A stretch of 64,000 nucleotides of DNA, taken from assembly GCF_024297065.1 (NCBI RefSeq), contig NZ_CP101114.1, positions 1,888,501-1,952,500 of the forward strand. Direction: 5' to 3'. The position numbers and the translations under genes were made by a program. The notes beneath the pieces were generated by a model. The model was not told where the DNA came from. It saw nothing but the letters and a program-made list of their open reading frames with translations, and ran no database searches. Below are positions 9,244-17,781 of the stretch, piece after piece (within the stretch, counting starts at the first letter, position 1; every line of letters starts with the position of its first letter). Source of the DNA: Bartonella harrusi (GTDB lineage: Bacteria; Pseudomonadota; Alphaproteobacteria; Rhizobiales; Rhizobiaceae).

Positions 9244-9585
9244 ATGAAACGCAATTTTGGCATAAATCTTTGCAAGGACATCAAAAGTAAAAAGCATAAA
9301 ATCGAAGACATAACAAGACCACACAATGTCCCTTATACCCAAAAGGGTTCTTATCTTTTCATCAACCCTTGCGTGATGAAATGCAAGAAAAAAGATGGGT
9401 GTAAATCCATTTACTATCGAGTATTTTGTAAAAATCAAAAGACGCAACACAGCATCAACATTTTGCACATTACAGATTTATGCATTACAAATTCACATAC
9501 ATTGGCAACCCTTGAACGCTCCCATTCGTATAACATTCTCGTAAACGGACAAGTTGAGCATAAAAAGAAAGCCTCTCAACAGTAA
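9244..9585 (+). CDS. Hypothetical protein, doubtful
   Basis: An open frame of 113 residues, rich in Lys, His, Asn and Cys (HNVPYTQKGSYLFINPCVMK, CKKKDGCKSIYYRVFCKN). The four Cys in MKCKKKDGCKSIYYRVFCK could hint at a metal site, but no family is recognised and no clear RBS precedes the ATG. A competing frame exists on the other strand. It lies in the accessory patch beside an integrase remnant. It could be random or a decayed gene. Confidence 0.25.
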   Translation: MKRNFGINLCKDIKSKKHKIEDITRPHNVPYTQKGSYLFINPCVMKCKKKDGCKSIYYRVFCKNQKTQHSINILHITDLCITNSHTLATLERSHSYNILVNGQVEHKKKASQQ

Positions 9586-9600
9586 GAGGAGGAGCGTATT

Positions 9601-9880
9601 AATATTGATTTATAATGATAATTTACTATTTTGCATATTGAATAAGAGTTCCGAATATCCTAAGATTCTCTCATTTCAATCTTGTTTATGATGAATCAAA
9701 TCAAACCATCCCCTTACACGTAACAAGTAGGATTATCGTGTGGATAAAAAACAGAGAAGAAAAGAGTAAAAATACCTCTTATGAATCGTCTTCATGCAAG
9801 GATTGTCGCAACATTGGGGGCTGGTAAAGCGTATGAGATGGTACCGGCTTATAGCTTCATAAGCGTTGACACGAATAAAA
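9601..9880 (+). mobile_element. Integrase 5'-segment remnant, copy A
   Basis: It begins with the block shared by all copies (TATTGATTTATAATGATAAT) and continues through the conserved upstream region (TTCCGAATATCCTAAGATTC, then GTGTGGATAAAAAAC). It then encodes MNRLHARIVATLGAGKAYE, the start of an arm-binding DUF4102 integrase domain. Homology fades after about 9850, just before the acetyltransferase gene. It is inverted relative to copy B on the other side of that gene. Confidence 0.8.
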
Positions 9881-9904
9881 TGAATCTCTTCATTAACAAA
9901 TCAA

Positions 9905-10486
9905 ATGAGAGATATGAAACAGAAGACCATGGCAATCACAACAAAACGAACAATTTCCACATTGATCAATGGTAAGGATGCTGGTGAACTGTCTTCCTAT
10001 TACCTGCGCAATGCGGACTTTCTTCGTCCGTTCGAACCACTAAAATCTGATGATTATCATAGCCTAACAGCTTGGAAAAAGCGAGCAAATACGTTTGCTA
10101 ATGAGAGTAAACAAGACCAAGCATATCGATATGCCGTACGATTAAAAAATGAACGTGCAATCATCGCTGTTGTTAACTTTACAAATGTTGTGCGTGGTGT
10201 TTTTCAAGCCTGTCATCTTGGCTTTTCTCTAGATGAAAAGCAACAAGGCAAAGGCTTCATGTTTGAAGCTTTATCTGCTCTGATACTTCAGATTTTTGAT
10301 GTTATTCACCTGCATAGAGTGATGGCAAATACTCTACCGAAAAACACCAGAAGTAGAATTTTATTGGAGCGTCTTGGTTTTAAGAAAGAAGGATATGCGA
10401 AAGATTATCTAATGATTTCCGGCAAATGGAGAGACCATATTCTCACCTCGCGAATAAATGAATCGTACAAAGCCGCCAAGAAATAA
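9905..10486 (+). CDS. GNAT family N-acetyltransferase (RimJ/RimL-like)
   Basis: A 193-residue protein of the acetyltransferase_3 type, which moves acetyl from acetyl-CoA to an amine, often a protein N-terminus; the substrate here is unknown. Family marks are LSSYYLRNADFLRPFEP near the start, the LGFSLDEKQQGKGFMFEAL acetyl-CoA pyrophosphate-binding region (QQGKGF standing for Q/RxxGxG/A) and HRVMANTLPKNTRSRILLERLGFKKEGYA. The start is uncertain: ATGs at 9905, 9914 and 9929 are all in frame and none has a strong RBS. It lies between two inverted integrase remnants, and the integrase C-terminus overlaps its 3' end on the opposite strand. This suggests it arrived with a mobile element. Confidence 0.85.
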   Translation: MRDMKQKTMAITTKRTISTLINGKDAGELSSYYLRNADFLRPFEPLKSDDYHSLTAWKKRANTFANESKQDQAYRYAVRLKNERAIIAVVNFTNVVRGVFQACHLGFSLDEKQQGKGFMFEALSALILQIFDVIHLHRVMANTLPKNTRSRILLERLGFKKEGYAKDYLMISGKWRDHILTSRINESYKAAKK

Positions 10487-11779
10487 GCCGCCCATTTATC
10501 CATAAAAACCCGACGCGGCTCTAAATAGTCTGTACGACAATAGGCACGCTCTACTTTACCCCCAACTGTATGACCTAGAATGATTTCTGCTACCTCAAAA
10601 GGAGGCATCGGTTGTTTCTGCTAACCAATCGCGTAAATTAGAGCGAAAACCATGCGGGCAAGCATCAAGTTCAGTTTGTTTTATATATTTTGACATGCAA
10701 GTATCAGCAAGGGAACCACGACCAGTTGCAGAAAAAAGAAATCATTACGAAAAAACAAGCGCGCTTGTTTCAAAACTTCTAATACCTCTGATGATAAAGG
10801 TACGCGAAATTCTGTTGTAGCATCACGCCTTCCTTTCATATTCTCAGCAGGGATGGTCCAGATATCACCATCAACTTGATCTTTACAAATATGACGCAAA
10901 GCCAGTTGTGTTAGGGTTGTTGTTTCGCAAAGTGTTTGATAAAAATCCGGTATCTCTTTCCAATCCATTGCTGATCTATTAATAACTTTATGCCGTTGTT
11001 TCCCCAGCAAAGCTTTTGCTTTTGCTGTAGCCTGTAAATCAACATCTAATCCCAATGTAGCAGTATGTTTGAGACAAAGATTAAGGCGGATTAGCGCTTT
11101 TTTAGCTGTCCCAGCTTTTGTATGCCAGATGGGAGCGAGTGTATTGCGTATATCTGTTTGTGTAATCTCTGAAACCGGCATACAAACTCATTTAGGGAGA
11201 ATATGAAGTTTTAAAGGTGAAAACCACTCACCATTTTTACCATCTCCTTTTAATTCAGCTTTACGGCTTTCAAAAGCATCCAAAGCAATCTCTTTTAAAT
11301 AATGCAGATTACGCATTGCCTCACGCTTTTTTTTGTCACGTTCTTGAATGGGGTCACGACCCTCACGTAAAATAGAATGCCCCCTCACAAAGAACAAAAC
11401 GCTATTGGGTTGCCAATTCACGGGCTTGTTTTAAAGAGATATCTCTTAAAGTACCCAAGCTCATTTCACGACGCCGCCCGTGAATGGTATAGCGGTAAAG
11501 CTATTGAGCACCACCATCTTTACGCTTATAGGTGCAAACCGGCACCATCATACTATTTACCGCCCCCAATGTTACGACAGCCCTTGGTATTGAGACGATT
11601 CATTAAAGGCATTTTTGCTCCTTTCTAAACTGTTTTCTACCAATACACCAACCCCGCTTATGATGTGCAGGCACATCGTTTCACTTGATTGAATATAAGA
11701 GGACTTAAGATGAGAGAATTTTACAATATTCAAGGGTCTCATTCAACTGGTAAAACAGTAAATTATCGTTATAAATCAA
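10480..11779 (-). pseudogene. Phage-type tyrosine integrase, broken (copy B, longest)
   Basis: Read leftward, this is the most complete copy of the dispersed element. It has the shared upstream block (about 11640-11779), a DUF4102 N-terminus broken by stops, SILREGRDPIQERDKKKREA, a core-binding part (TQTDIRNTLAPIWHTKAGTA, GLDVDLQATAKAKALLGKQR) and TIPAENMKGRRDATTEFRVP. The catalytic box ACPHGFRSNLRDWLAETT and the C-terminal ERAYCRTDYLEPRRV with the catalytic tyrosine are also present. Frame breaks separate these parts near 10620-10700 and 11180-11190, with more in the first 60 codons. No working protein is possible. Confidence 0.9.
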
Positions 11780-11788
11780 TGCACTGTC

Positions 11789-11891
11789 TAAGAGGCAACA
11801 TAGCGTTCTTGGCCATTAATCACAAGGATATCTCCTCTGCCATCGGTTAGATAATGTGCGAATGTTTCTTCTTCATTTACAGTACGCTGTT
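11789..11891 (-). pseudogene. Stray internal fragment of uup (103 bp)
   Basis: Read leftward it gives QRTVNEEETFAHYLTDGRGD and then ILVINGQERYVAS. This parallels QRTLNEEETLAHYLTDGRGD and TLVINGQERHVVS inside uup at about 22807-22908. DNA identity is high, with about ten differences over 103 bases. The piece is 11 kb from uup, in opposite orientation, squeezed between the integrase remnant and ispA. It starts and ends abruptly. Confidence 0.9.
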
Positions 11892-11922
11892 AACACTGTG
11901 CTATTGGCAAAGCAGGGAGTTT

Positions 11923-12825
11923 TTAATTTTTGCGGGTTGCACTAAAGCGCGCTGCTTGTTGGAGTGGTTTTGCTTTTTCACCAAAGGGGTGTAAAAGTGC
12001 TTGTGCTTTAGTGATCAGTTCATCGCGTTTTTTTTGTGTTTCTTCAATGCCATAAAGACGAACAAAGGTGGCTTTTTGCACCGTTTCATCTTTCCCTGCG
12101 GTTTTGCCTAGAACTTCACTGTTGGCGGTTACGTCTAGAAGATCGTCCGTTAATTGAAAGGCTAAACCAAGATAGGTTCCAAAAGAAGCAAGTTGTTCTA
12201 CCAATTCTTTTGCTGCATTGCCGATGATTGCTCCTGCTTGACAGGCAAAACTTATAAGAGCGGCTGTTTTCATACGTTGGAGCGTTATGATGTTGCTGCT
12301 CTCTTGCGGTTTTTTTTCTGCTTCAAGATCAAGCATTTGCCCCCCTACCATACCACCAAGCCCTGCGGATTGGGCAAGAGCTGTGATCAGTGTTATTCTG
12401 TTTTCCAAAGAGAGTGCGCAGGCTTTATCGGCAATGATTTCAAAGGCAAATGTTAATAAGGCATTGCCTGCGAGAATCGCTGTTGCTTCGTCAAATGCTT
12501 TGTGAACGGTGGGTTGTCCACGTCGAAGTATGTCGTTATCCATGGCGGGAAGATCATCATGAATGAGCGAATAACAGTGGACACATTCTAAAGCACAGGC
12601 AACATCAACAGCTTGTTCAGGAGGGATATCAAAAAGTGCCGCACTTTGTATCACAAGAAAGGGACGTAGCCGTTTTCCACCATTTAAGACACCATAACGC
12701 ATCGCTTTGAGAAGGATTTCAGGGCGAGCAATTTCACCATTTTGAACGTGATCATTTAACAGTGTGTCGAGCCTATTTTCAACGCTGTGACCATGTTTTG
12801 CAAGAAGGGTGATAAATTCGTGCAT
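11923..12825 (-). CDS. ispA: Farnesyl/geranyl diphosphate synthase (IspA family)
   Basis: This short-chain trans-prenyltransferase condenses isopentenyl diphosphate with allylic diphosphates to make C15 (or C20) precursors for quinones and undecaprenyl carriers. The 300-residue protein has the first aspartate-rich motif in HDDLPAMDND, GKRLRPFLV, GLGGMVGGQMLDLEAE and the second motif LTDDLLDV followed by GKTAGKDETVQKATFV. The ATG at 12825 is preferred because AAGGAAG lies about seven bases before it and MHEFITLLAKHG fits the family start; a 24-residue extension upstream is not protein-like. Product chain length cannot be read with certainty. Confidence 0.93.
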   Translation of the reverse strand: MHEFITLLAKHGHSVENRLDTLLNDHVQNGEIARPEILLKAMRYGVLNGGKRLRPFLVIQSAALFDIPPEQAVDVACALECVHCYSLIHDDLPAMDNDILRRGQPTVHKAFDEATAILAGNALLTFAFEIIADKACALSLENRITLITALAQSAGLGGMVGGQMLDLEAEKKPQESSNIITLQRMKTAALISFACQAGAIIGNAAKELVEQLASFGTYLGLAFQLTDDLLDVTANSEVLGKTAGKDETVQKATFVRLYGIEETQKKRDELITKAQALLHPFGEKAKPLQQAARFSATRKN

Positions 12826-13185
12826 TCTTGCTTCCTTTATTTTTTTGCAAAATGAGATAACAAGAGAAAGGCTATCGTTTTTTCTTATTTGAGGCAATTT
12901 GCATAAGTTTTTTTACGAAAAAATCAATTTCTCTTTTAAGCTTTCAAACATACTGTATGCCGGAGTTATGTTAAAGCCAAATAAAAAATGAAGTAAAAAT
13001 TTTATGAAAAGGCTTTCATGAAGAGAGAAAACTGTTTTTTCTGGGAAGAGTCTTACCACTTTTGACATTGCCTCTTTTTTCTTATCAGTGTATAAGGGTC
13101 TCAAGTATCGAGTTTATGATTTTTGAGAAAGGCTCTGTCATTTTGGCATTGCCTCTTCTTTTTAGTGGATTTGGAGTGTCTCTTT
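12826..13185. other. Intergenic region ispA / rpmF
   Basis: This 360-base stretch separates the divergent ispA and rpmF. A minus-strand frame at 12913-13104 (MSKVVRLFPEKTVFSLHESL) could be a small protein, but it has no recognised family or clear RBS. I do not call it a gene. Confidence 0.4.
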
Positions 13186-13365
13186 ATGGCTGTACCTAAA
13201 CGAAAAACCTCTCCCTCAAAGCGGGGTATGCGCCGTTCGGCTGATGCCTTGAAGGCGCCAACTTATATCGAGGATAAAAATTCTGGTGAATTGCGTCGTC
13301 CTCATCATATTGATTTGAAGACCGGCATGTATCGCGGACGTGTCGTTTTGCCTGCCAAAGATTGA
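13186..13365 (+). CDS. rpmF: Ribosomal protein L32
   Basis: A 59-residue large-subunit protein starting [20 protein letters not shown] and ending with [19 protein letters not shown]. This is the alphaproteobacterial form of L32 without the zinc-ribbon cysteines. The ATG at 13186 is chosen because the family always begins MAVPKRKTS and GGAG lies about ten bases upstream; the longer open frame from 13123 is not used. Confidence 0.97.
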   Translation: MAVPKRKTSPSKRGMRRSADALKAPTYIEDKNSGELRRPHHIDLKTGMYRGRVVLPAKD

Positions 13366-13599
13366 AATTCTTCTCATCATCAGTAAGGTTTCTTTCATTC
13401 TCGCAGAGATTATTTGCACGATAGTGCTTGCTTTTGGGCTGTTCTTTTCAATGGCGTTGTGAGGAGGATAGCCTTTTGCTTGTGTGGGGGATTTTCTGAT
13501 AGCTTTTTTGTTTTTTTGCGTGATGATACAATCATTGTCTATGCGCTTTGTCGCAGTATGTAGCTCAAGTAGTATATATTTTGTTTTCCATTTCGAAGA

Positions 13600-13993
13600 A
13601 CAAAACGCCATTGGGTTGCACATTCTACGGGCTTGTTTTAAAGAGACATTTTTTAAAGCACAGAAGCCCATTTCACGACGGTGTCCATGGATGCTATAGC
13701 GTACAAGCTATGGAGCACCACCATCTTTACGCTTATAGGTGCAAGCCGCCAGCACCATCATACTCTTTGCCAGCTCCCAATGTTGCGACAGCCTTTGGTA
13801 TTGAAACAATTCATTAAAGGAATTTTTGCTCCTTTCTTTAGAGTTTTTTACCCACACGATAACCCCGCTTATGACGTGCAAATAAATGATTATGATTGAT
13901 TGAATATAAGAGGATTTGAGATGAGAGAATCTTACAATATTCGGGGGTCTCATTTAACAGGAAAAATGATAAATTATCGTTATAAATCAATAT
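13600..13993 (-). mobile_element. Integrase 5'-segment remnant, copy C
   Basis: Read leftward from the shared end block (ATAAATCAATATCTT in plus orientation), it holds the conserved upstream region (TGAGAGAATCTTACAATATTC) and then a decayed DUF4102 start. It stops near the sequence corresponding to the KNVSLKQAR helix. It contains stops and small indels. Confidence 0.8.
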
Positions 13994-14376
13994 CTTGTAT
14001 GAACACTGAGCGCTCTAGGAGCTTTGTTGCTCTTATCAGTGTTCATAAAGCTGAGGCTCTTTGTTTTTAGAGAGATGATGTGACAATTCTTATCCATTAT
14101 CGTATATGCTTTAAGAATTCGGTCAAAGAGCTCTCTATCGCTTGTGATGAAATCAAAGGAGCAATGGGATTGTTCTTTTCAATCCTAAAAGTGCTTTTAG
14201 AGTGACAAAAGAAAAATGAAGGTATCAATTTTGTTAAGGAATATTGACTTCGTTGCGAAATGTTGACAGCGATAAATTCATACTGCATGAATTGCACCAA
14301 CAGACGCTGGAGGGTAATATTTGGCTATATTTCCCTTCAAATACTCTTTTATCACTAAAAGTTTTTTGAATGCAAA
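13994..14376. other. Non-coding stretch with a perfect inverted repeat
   Basis: TGAACACTGA at 14000-14009 is the exact reverse complement of TCAGTGTTCA at 14036-14045, with 26 bases between, giving a possible hairpin. The rest of this 380-base stretch has no recognisable gene. Confidence 0.5.
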
Positions 14377-14405
14377 AATAAAATCAGTAAGGTACTGATT
14401 TTATT
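14377..14405 (-). terminator. Rho-independent terminator after carD
   Basis: A perfect 13-bp stem (AATAAAATCAGTA / TACTGATTTTATT) with a three-base loop lies 16 bases after the carD stop codon. A short T run follows on the minus strand. The stem is A+T-rich but perfect. Confidence 0.8.
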
Positions 14406-14421
14406 TCATTATCAATATTAA

Positions 14422-15006
14422 CTATGCAGCGTAAACGGCTTTGTCACTTGCGTTTGTTTGCTCTTTCTTTGTTTTAAATTCACGCTTTGGTTTGCTTGAA
14501 AGATGCATCTCGATAAGATTGATCGCTTCCGTTTCAGAAAGATTGTTAATGACAGCAATTTCACGGGCCATTCTTTCAAGCGCAACGGTATAAAGTTGAC
14601 GTTCAGAATAAGATTGTTCAGGTTGTAGGTTTGAACGGAAAAGATCACGCACCACTTCAGCGATACAAATAAGATCTCCCGAATTGATTTTCGCATCATA
14701 TTCTTGAGCACGCCGTGACCACATGGTTCGTTTAACCCGTGCTTTCCCATAGAGAACTTTTAATGCGCGTTCAACAGAGTCACCCGCAGATAATTTGCGC
14801 ATTCCAACGGCAAGAGCTTTTGCAATTGGAACTTTGACATCCATTTTATCCTTCGCAAAATGAATAACAAAAAGTTTTAATTTATGTCCTGCAACTTCTT
14901 GATCTTCAATCGCTATAATCTGCCCTACGCCATGGGTAGGGTAGACAATATATTCAGAGGTTGCAAATCCTTTAGCATTAGAGGGTGTTCCGTGTTGGGA
15001 TGCCAT
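14422..15006 (-). CDS. carD: CarD/CdnL family RNA-polymerase-binding regulator
   Basis: CarD-family proteins bind the RNA polymerase beta subunit and stabilise open promoter complexes, mainly at rRNA and housekeeping promoters. The 194-residue protein has the N-terminal RID (YIVYPTHGVGQIIAIEDQEVAG, KLFVIHFAKDKMDVKVP) and the helical C-terminal domain (MWSRRAQEYDAKINSGDLI, then IAEVVRDLFRSNLQPEQSYSER). The lysine-rich tail is variable. It is one transcription unit, closed by the terminator at 14377-14405, beside fdxA as in other Rhizobiales. Confidence 0.95.
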   Translation of the reverse strand: MASQHGTPSNAKGFATSEYIVYPTHGVGQIIAIEDQEVAGHKLKLFVIHFAKDKMDVKVPIAKALAVGMRKLSAGDSVERALKVLYGKARVKRTMWSRRAQEYDAKINSGDLICIAEVVRDLFRSNLQPEQSYSERQLYTVALERMAREIAVINNLSETEAINLIEMHLSSKPKREFKTKKEQTNASDKAVYAA

Positions 15007-15307
15007 ATTTTAGTTTACTCCCTTTATGACCAACAAATGTATCGGAAAACAGGCTATAGACCTGAACGCTGAAGTTCTTTAACTAAGTTATTATATTAAT
15101 TAAGTGAGCATAAAAGCCGCGTACTTTTAAATCCAACAAAAATAAATTGCTTTTACAACAGAAAAGCAATGAGAAATACTTAGAAAGATGATCATGTTAA
15201 AAGAACACTAACATTAAAGATCAAAAGAATCAATCATTTCACTTGAGAATTTTTCTTTTTGTCAAAGAATGTTCTCAACTTTTAAAGGGCAAGAGGATAT
15301 AGTCTTA
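15007..15307. other. carD upstream region
   Basis: About 300 A+T-rich bases between fdxA and carD, both read leftward. They should hold the carD promoter, but no box stands out and no gene is seen. Confidence 0.5.
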
Positions 15308-15649
15308 TTACTCTTCGCCGCTTCCTGGATTTTCTGAAAAATACTTTTCTAATTTATTTGGAACGCCATCCATTTCTTTTGCTTGAGGCAAAGGATCTTT
15401 TCTGGTGGTTAAATTAGGCCATTTTTTCGCATAATGAAGATTAAGCTCTAACCATTTTTCAAGCCCCGGTTCCGTATCAGGTTTAATGGCTTCCGCTGGG
15501 CATTCTGGTTCGCAGACACCACAATCAATACATTCATCAGGATGAATGACAAGCATATTCTCACCTTCATAAAAACAGTCAACAGGGCAAACTTCAACGC
15601 AATCCGTATATTTACAATGAATACAGTTGTCGGTTACTACATAAGCCAA
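15308..15649 (-). CDS. fdxA: Seven-iron ferredoxin (FdxA, ferredoxin II)
   Basis: A small electron carrier with one [3Fe-4S] and one [4Fe-4S] cluster. The 113-residue length and cysteine pattern fit: C9, C17 and C50 for the 3Fe cluster, and C21, C40, C43 and C46 for the 4Fe cluster, within [15 protein letters not shown] and [14 protein letters not shown]. The C-terminal extension ([20 protein letters not shown]) is typical of this family. Its redox partner is unknown. It starts 20 bases after the helicase remnant stop, so it is probably read from the same transcript. Confidence 0.96.
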   Translation of the reverse strand: MAYVVTDNCIHCKYTDCVEVCPVDCFYEGENMLVIHPDECIDCGVCEPECPAEAIKPDTEPGLEKWLELNLHYAKKWPNLTTRKDPLPQAKEMDGVPNKLEKYFSENPGSGEE

Positions 15650-15669
15650 GATCGAACTCCATTTTTATT

Positions 15670-17331
15670 TTAATGCTCTTTGGAGGAAAGTATCTGTGTT
15701 TTTTTATTGTTCGTGAGTTGATCGCGGAGCGCTGCTAATTTTGCAAAAGGTGAATCAGGATCAGAGCGTTTTCCTTTTTGAAAGGGTTTACTCTTCATAG
15801 ATTTGCTATGGGGAGCGTTAGATTTGTAGGAATGTTTCCTCGGCGATATTGTTTCTTGGGGCGGGGCATCTGTGTTTGCCCCTTTCTTAAAAGTTCTTTG
15901 TGGTTTGTTTTGCCACTTATGTTCCAATTTTTCACGCTTCTTGTGTGAAGAGTGATGCAATGGGTGATGGTAATGCCATAGTAAAATCACTTGTTCTTCT
16001 TCTATAGCTTGGTTTTGTCGGGCAAAATTGCCAACAGGTTCAGCTGCCGGTAAGCCATCTGTTGTATTGGGTTGTGTTTCAAGACAGGGAGACAGAGCGC
16101 TTTTGGCTTCCCCTCTGGTTTCTAAGGTTTTCATGTTTTGCCATTGATCACCAACACATTCTGCCGCAGGAATGTCTTGTATTCTCGCGCCTGTATGGGC
16201 AGAGACTTCGTGTGTAAGGAGGTGTTGTTGAAAATTAGCTTTGCTCATGGGACGAGAGTGATAGCCCAGCCCTTTAAGAATTTCTTCCATATCAGTTCCA
16301 TTGGCGCCAAGAATAGACATCATGGCTGTTGTGACAAAAAAACTTTTGCCATCATAGGCGCCTTCGGGTTTGGGATCATCCCCTTGTTTCCAATGAAGAG
16401 CAGGGCGGATGAGATTGGCAAGACGTTCTAACATATCAATGCGTACAGCACGTTTTCCTAGGATTCGGTAACCGGCTAACTGATAAAATTTGCGGTTATA
16501 GGTAGGATTAACAACCAAGGAGGTACGTCCAGCTGAGAGTGCTGCAAAAATTTCACCCATACCTGCTTGATCCTGCCCTTCATTTTGAAGATTCCATAAT
16601 AACGTAATGGCTTGCACGGGAGCAGGCTTAATCATGGCAGCAACATAAATATGAAAAGCACCAAAACGTACGCCTAATTGCCGCAGCACTGCACGCGATT
16701 CTTGATTAAGGTTTTTAACAATCGTAGCAACTTCTCGACGCGGTAATATTCCTAAGCTGTGGACAAGTTGTAAAGCAAGATCCTGTGTTGAATGCGTTAA
16801 GTGATCAGCATTGCGTAAATCAAAAAGCGGTTTTAAAGCCGTTTCAAAATGAAACGTAACAAAACGCTCCAATCGTTTTGTTACATTATCACGCGCTTCT
16901 CCCGTTAATTGCGTATCGGCTAAAACAAGCAGTTTGGGTTTTAAAAAATCCTCTGTTGCAATAAGTTGCCCTACCGGTTGGCCAATCCAGCGGACAATGC
17001 CATCAGAACTCAGTGTAAAATCTCCATTAGAGCAAGCGCAAAAACGTGTTGCACGTTTGGAGAAGGCAAGAATCAAATCGTCATTATCTGCGAAGTTATG
17101 CGTTTCAAGGGCTGGATCGCTGTTGTTTTTGTTGGCATAAAAACGAAACCCTTCAAACTTACCCTTTCCATGTTTTTCAATAAGAATATCATCCTGAAGA
17201 ATATCATTTTGTTGAATAATCTTGCTATCCATGATTATTTTCTTTCTCAGTTTTACACTGGTAAAAAGCTTATTCTCGACAATCCCATCATGTTGATCCT
17301 TTAACATGTTTGTCGTGGTTGCTTCAATCAT
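15670..17331 (-). CDS. C-terminal half of a rhizobial-type ATP-dependent helicase
   Basis: The 553 residues match, from memory of the family, the C-terminal part of a roughly 1000-residue DEAD/DEAH helicase that sits before the S4-domain gene and fdxA in Rhizobiales. Typical stretches are FEGFRFYANKNNS, GDFTLSSDGIVRWIGQPVGQ, LLVLADTQLTGEARDNVTKR, LRQLGVRFGAFHIYVAAMIK, RAVRIDMLERLANLIRPAL and YDGKSFFVTTAMMSILG. No Walker A, DEAD/H or other helicase motor motif is present, and upstream sequence does not encode them. The C-terminal 150 residues are a low-complexity Lys/His/Pro-rich tail. The frame is long and open, so the domain may still be made and serve without the motor. The start may be 17331 or an inner ATG near 17230. 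Confidence 0.75.
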   Translation of the reverse strand: MIEATTTNMLKDQHDGIVENKLFTSVKLRKKIIMDSKIIQQNDILQDDILIEKHGKGKFEGFRFYANKNNSDPALETHNFADNDDLILAFSKRATRFCACSNGDFTLSSDGIVRWIGQPVGQLIATEDFLKPKLLVLADTQLTGEARDNVTKRLERFVTFHFETALKPLFDLRNADHLTHSTQDLALQLVHSLGILPRREVATIVKNLNQESRAVLRQLGVRFGAFHIYVAAMIKPAPVQAITLLWNLQNEGQDQAGMGEIFAALSAGRTSLVVNPTYNRKFYQLAGYRILGKRAVRIDMLERLANLIRPALHWKQGDDPKPEGAYDGKSFFVTTAMMSILGANGTDMEEILKGLGYHSRPMSKANFQQHLLTHEVSAHTGARIQDIPAAECVGDQWQNMKTLETRGEAKSALSPCLETQPNTTDGLPAAEPVGNFARQNQAIEEEQVILLWHYHHPLHHSSHKKREKLEHKWQNKPQRTFKKGANTDAPPQETISPRKHSYKSNAPHSKSMKSKPFQKGKRSDPDSPFAKLAALRDQLTNNKKTQILSSKEH

Positions 17332-17781
17332 TCTTGTGGTTTTTTGACGCTTTAATTTTAAAGCTTTCTTTTTTCATTTTATCTGTTGCTCATAGTTTTA
17401 TTACACCTATTGGTTGTATTGTGAAATTAGAAGAATAAAATGAATTTTTTATGAAAAAGAAAAGAGCGTCACAATTTAGACAAAATAGTATCTATTTTTA
17501 ACGTCCTTTTTATTTTTTTCTAATCTGTCACAAAAATACTACAAAGAAAGCTTGCTCGTGTATTTTTGCTGGTGAGAGGCATAACCCCTATCACCGTTTT
17601 GCTATTGAATTCCTGTTTTTTCATAGGAAGTTTTACCATGATGATAAAAAAACAATTGCGATTATAAAAATACACGCTAAAGTAGCAGCCATATAAAAAA
17701 CAACTTTTAAGTTCTTTTTGAGGAAGAACGATGATGTCGTTGCCAAATCAATTTTGATAATTTTAATCGCAAGGGGTTATT
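17332..17781. other. Intergenic region upstream of rpoH2
   Basis: A 450-base A+T-rich stretch between divergent genes. It contains an imperfect hairpin at 17571-17595 (GGTGAGAGG / CCTATCACC, one mismatch). AAGGGG lies about six bases before the rpoH2 ATG and acts as its ribosome-binding site. No gene is seen. Confidence 0.5.

Noticed and set aside
12913..13104. Small protein gene between ispA and rpmF
   Set aside because: It lacks a recognised family, a clear RBS and supporting context.
13216..13671. A 151-residue minus-strand gene overlapping rpmF
   Set aside because: It is the antisense of rpmF joined to decayed integrase sequence (ALKNVSLKQAR at its start), not a single protein.
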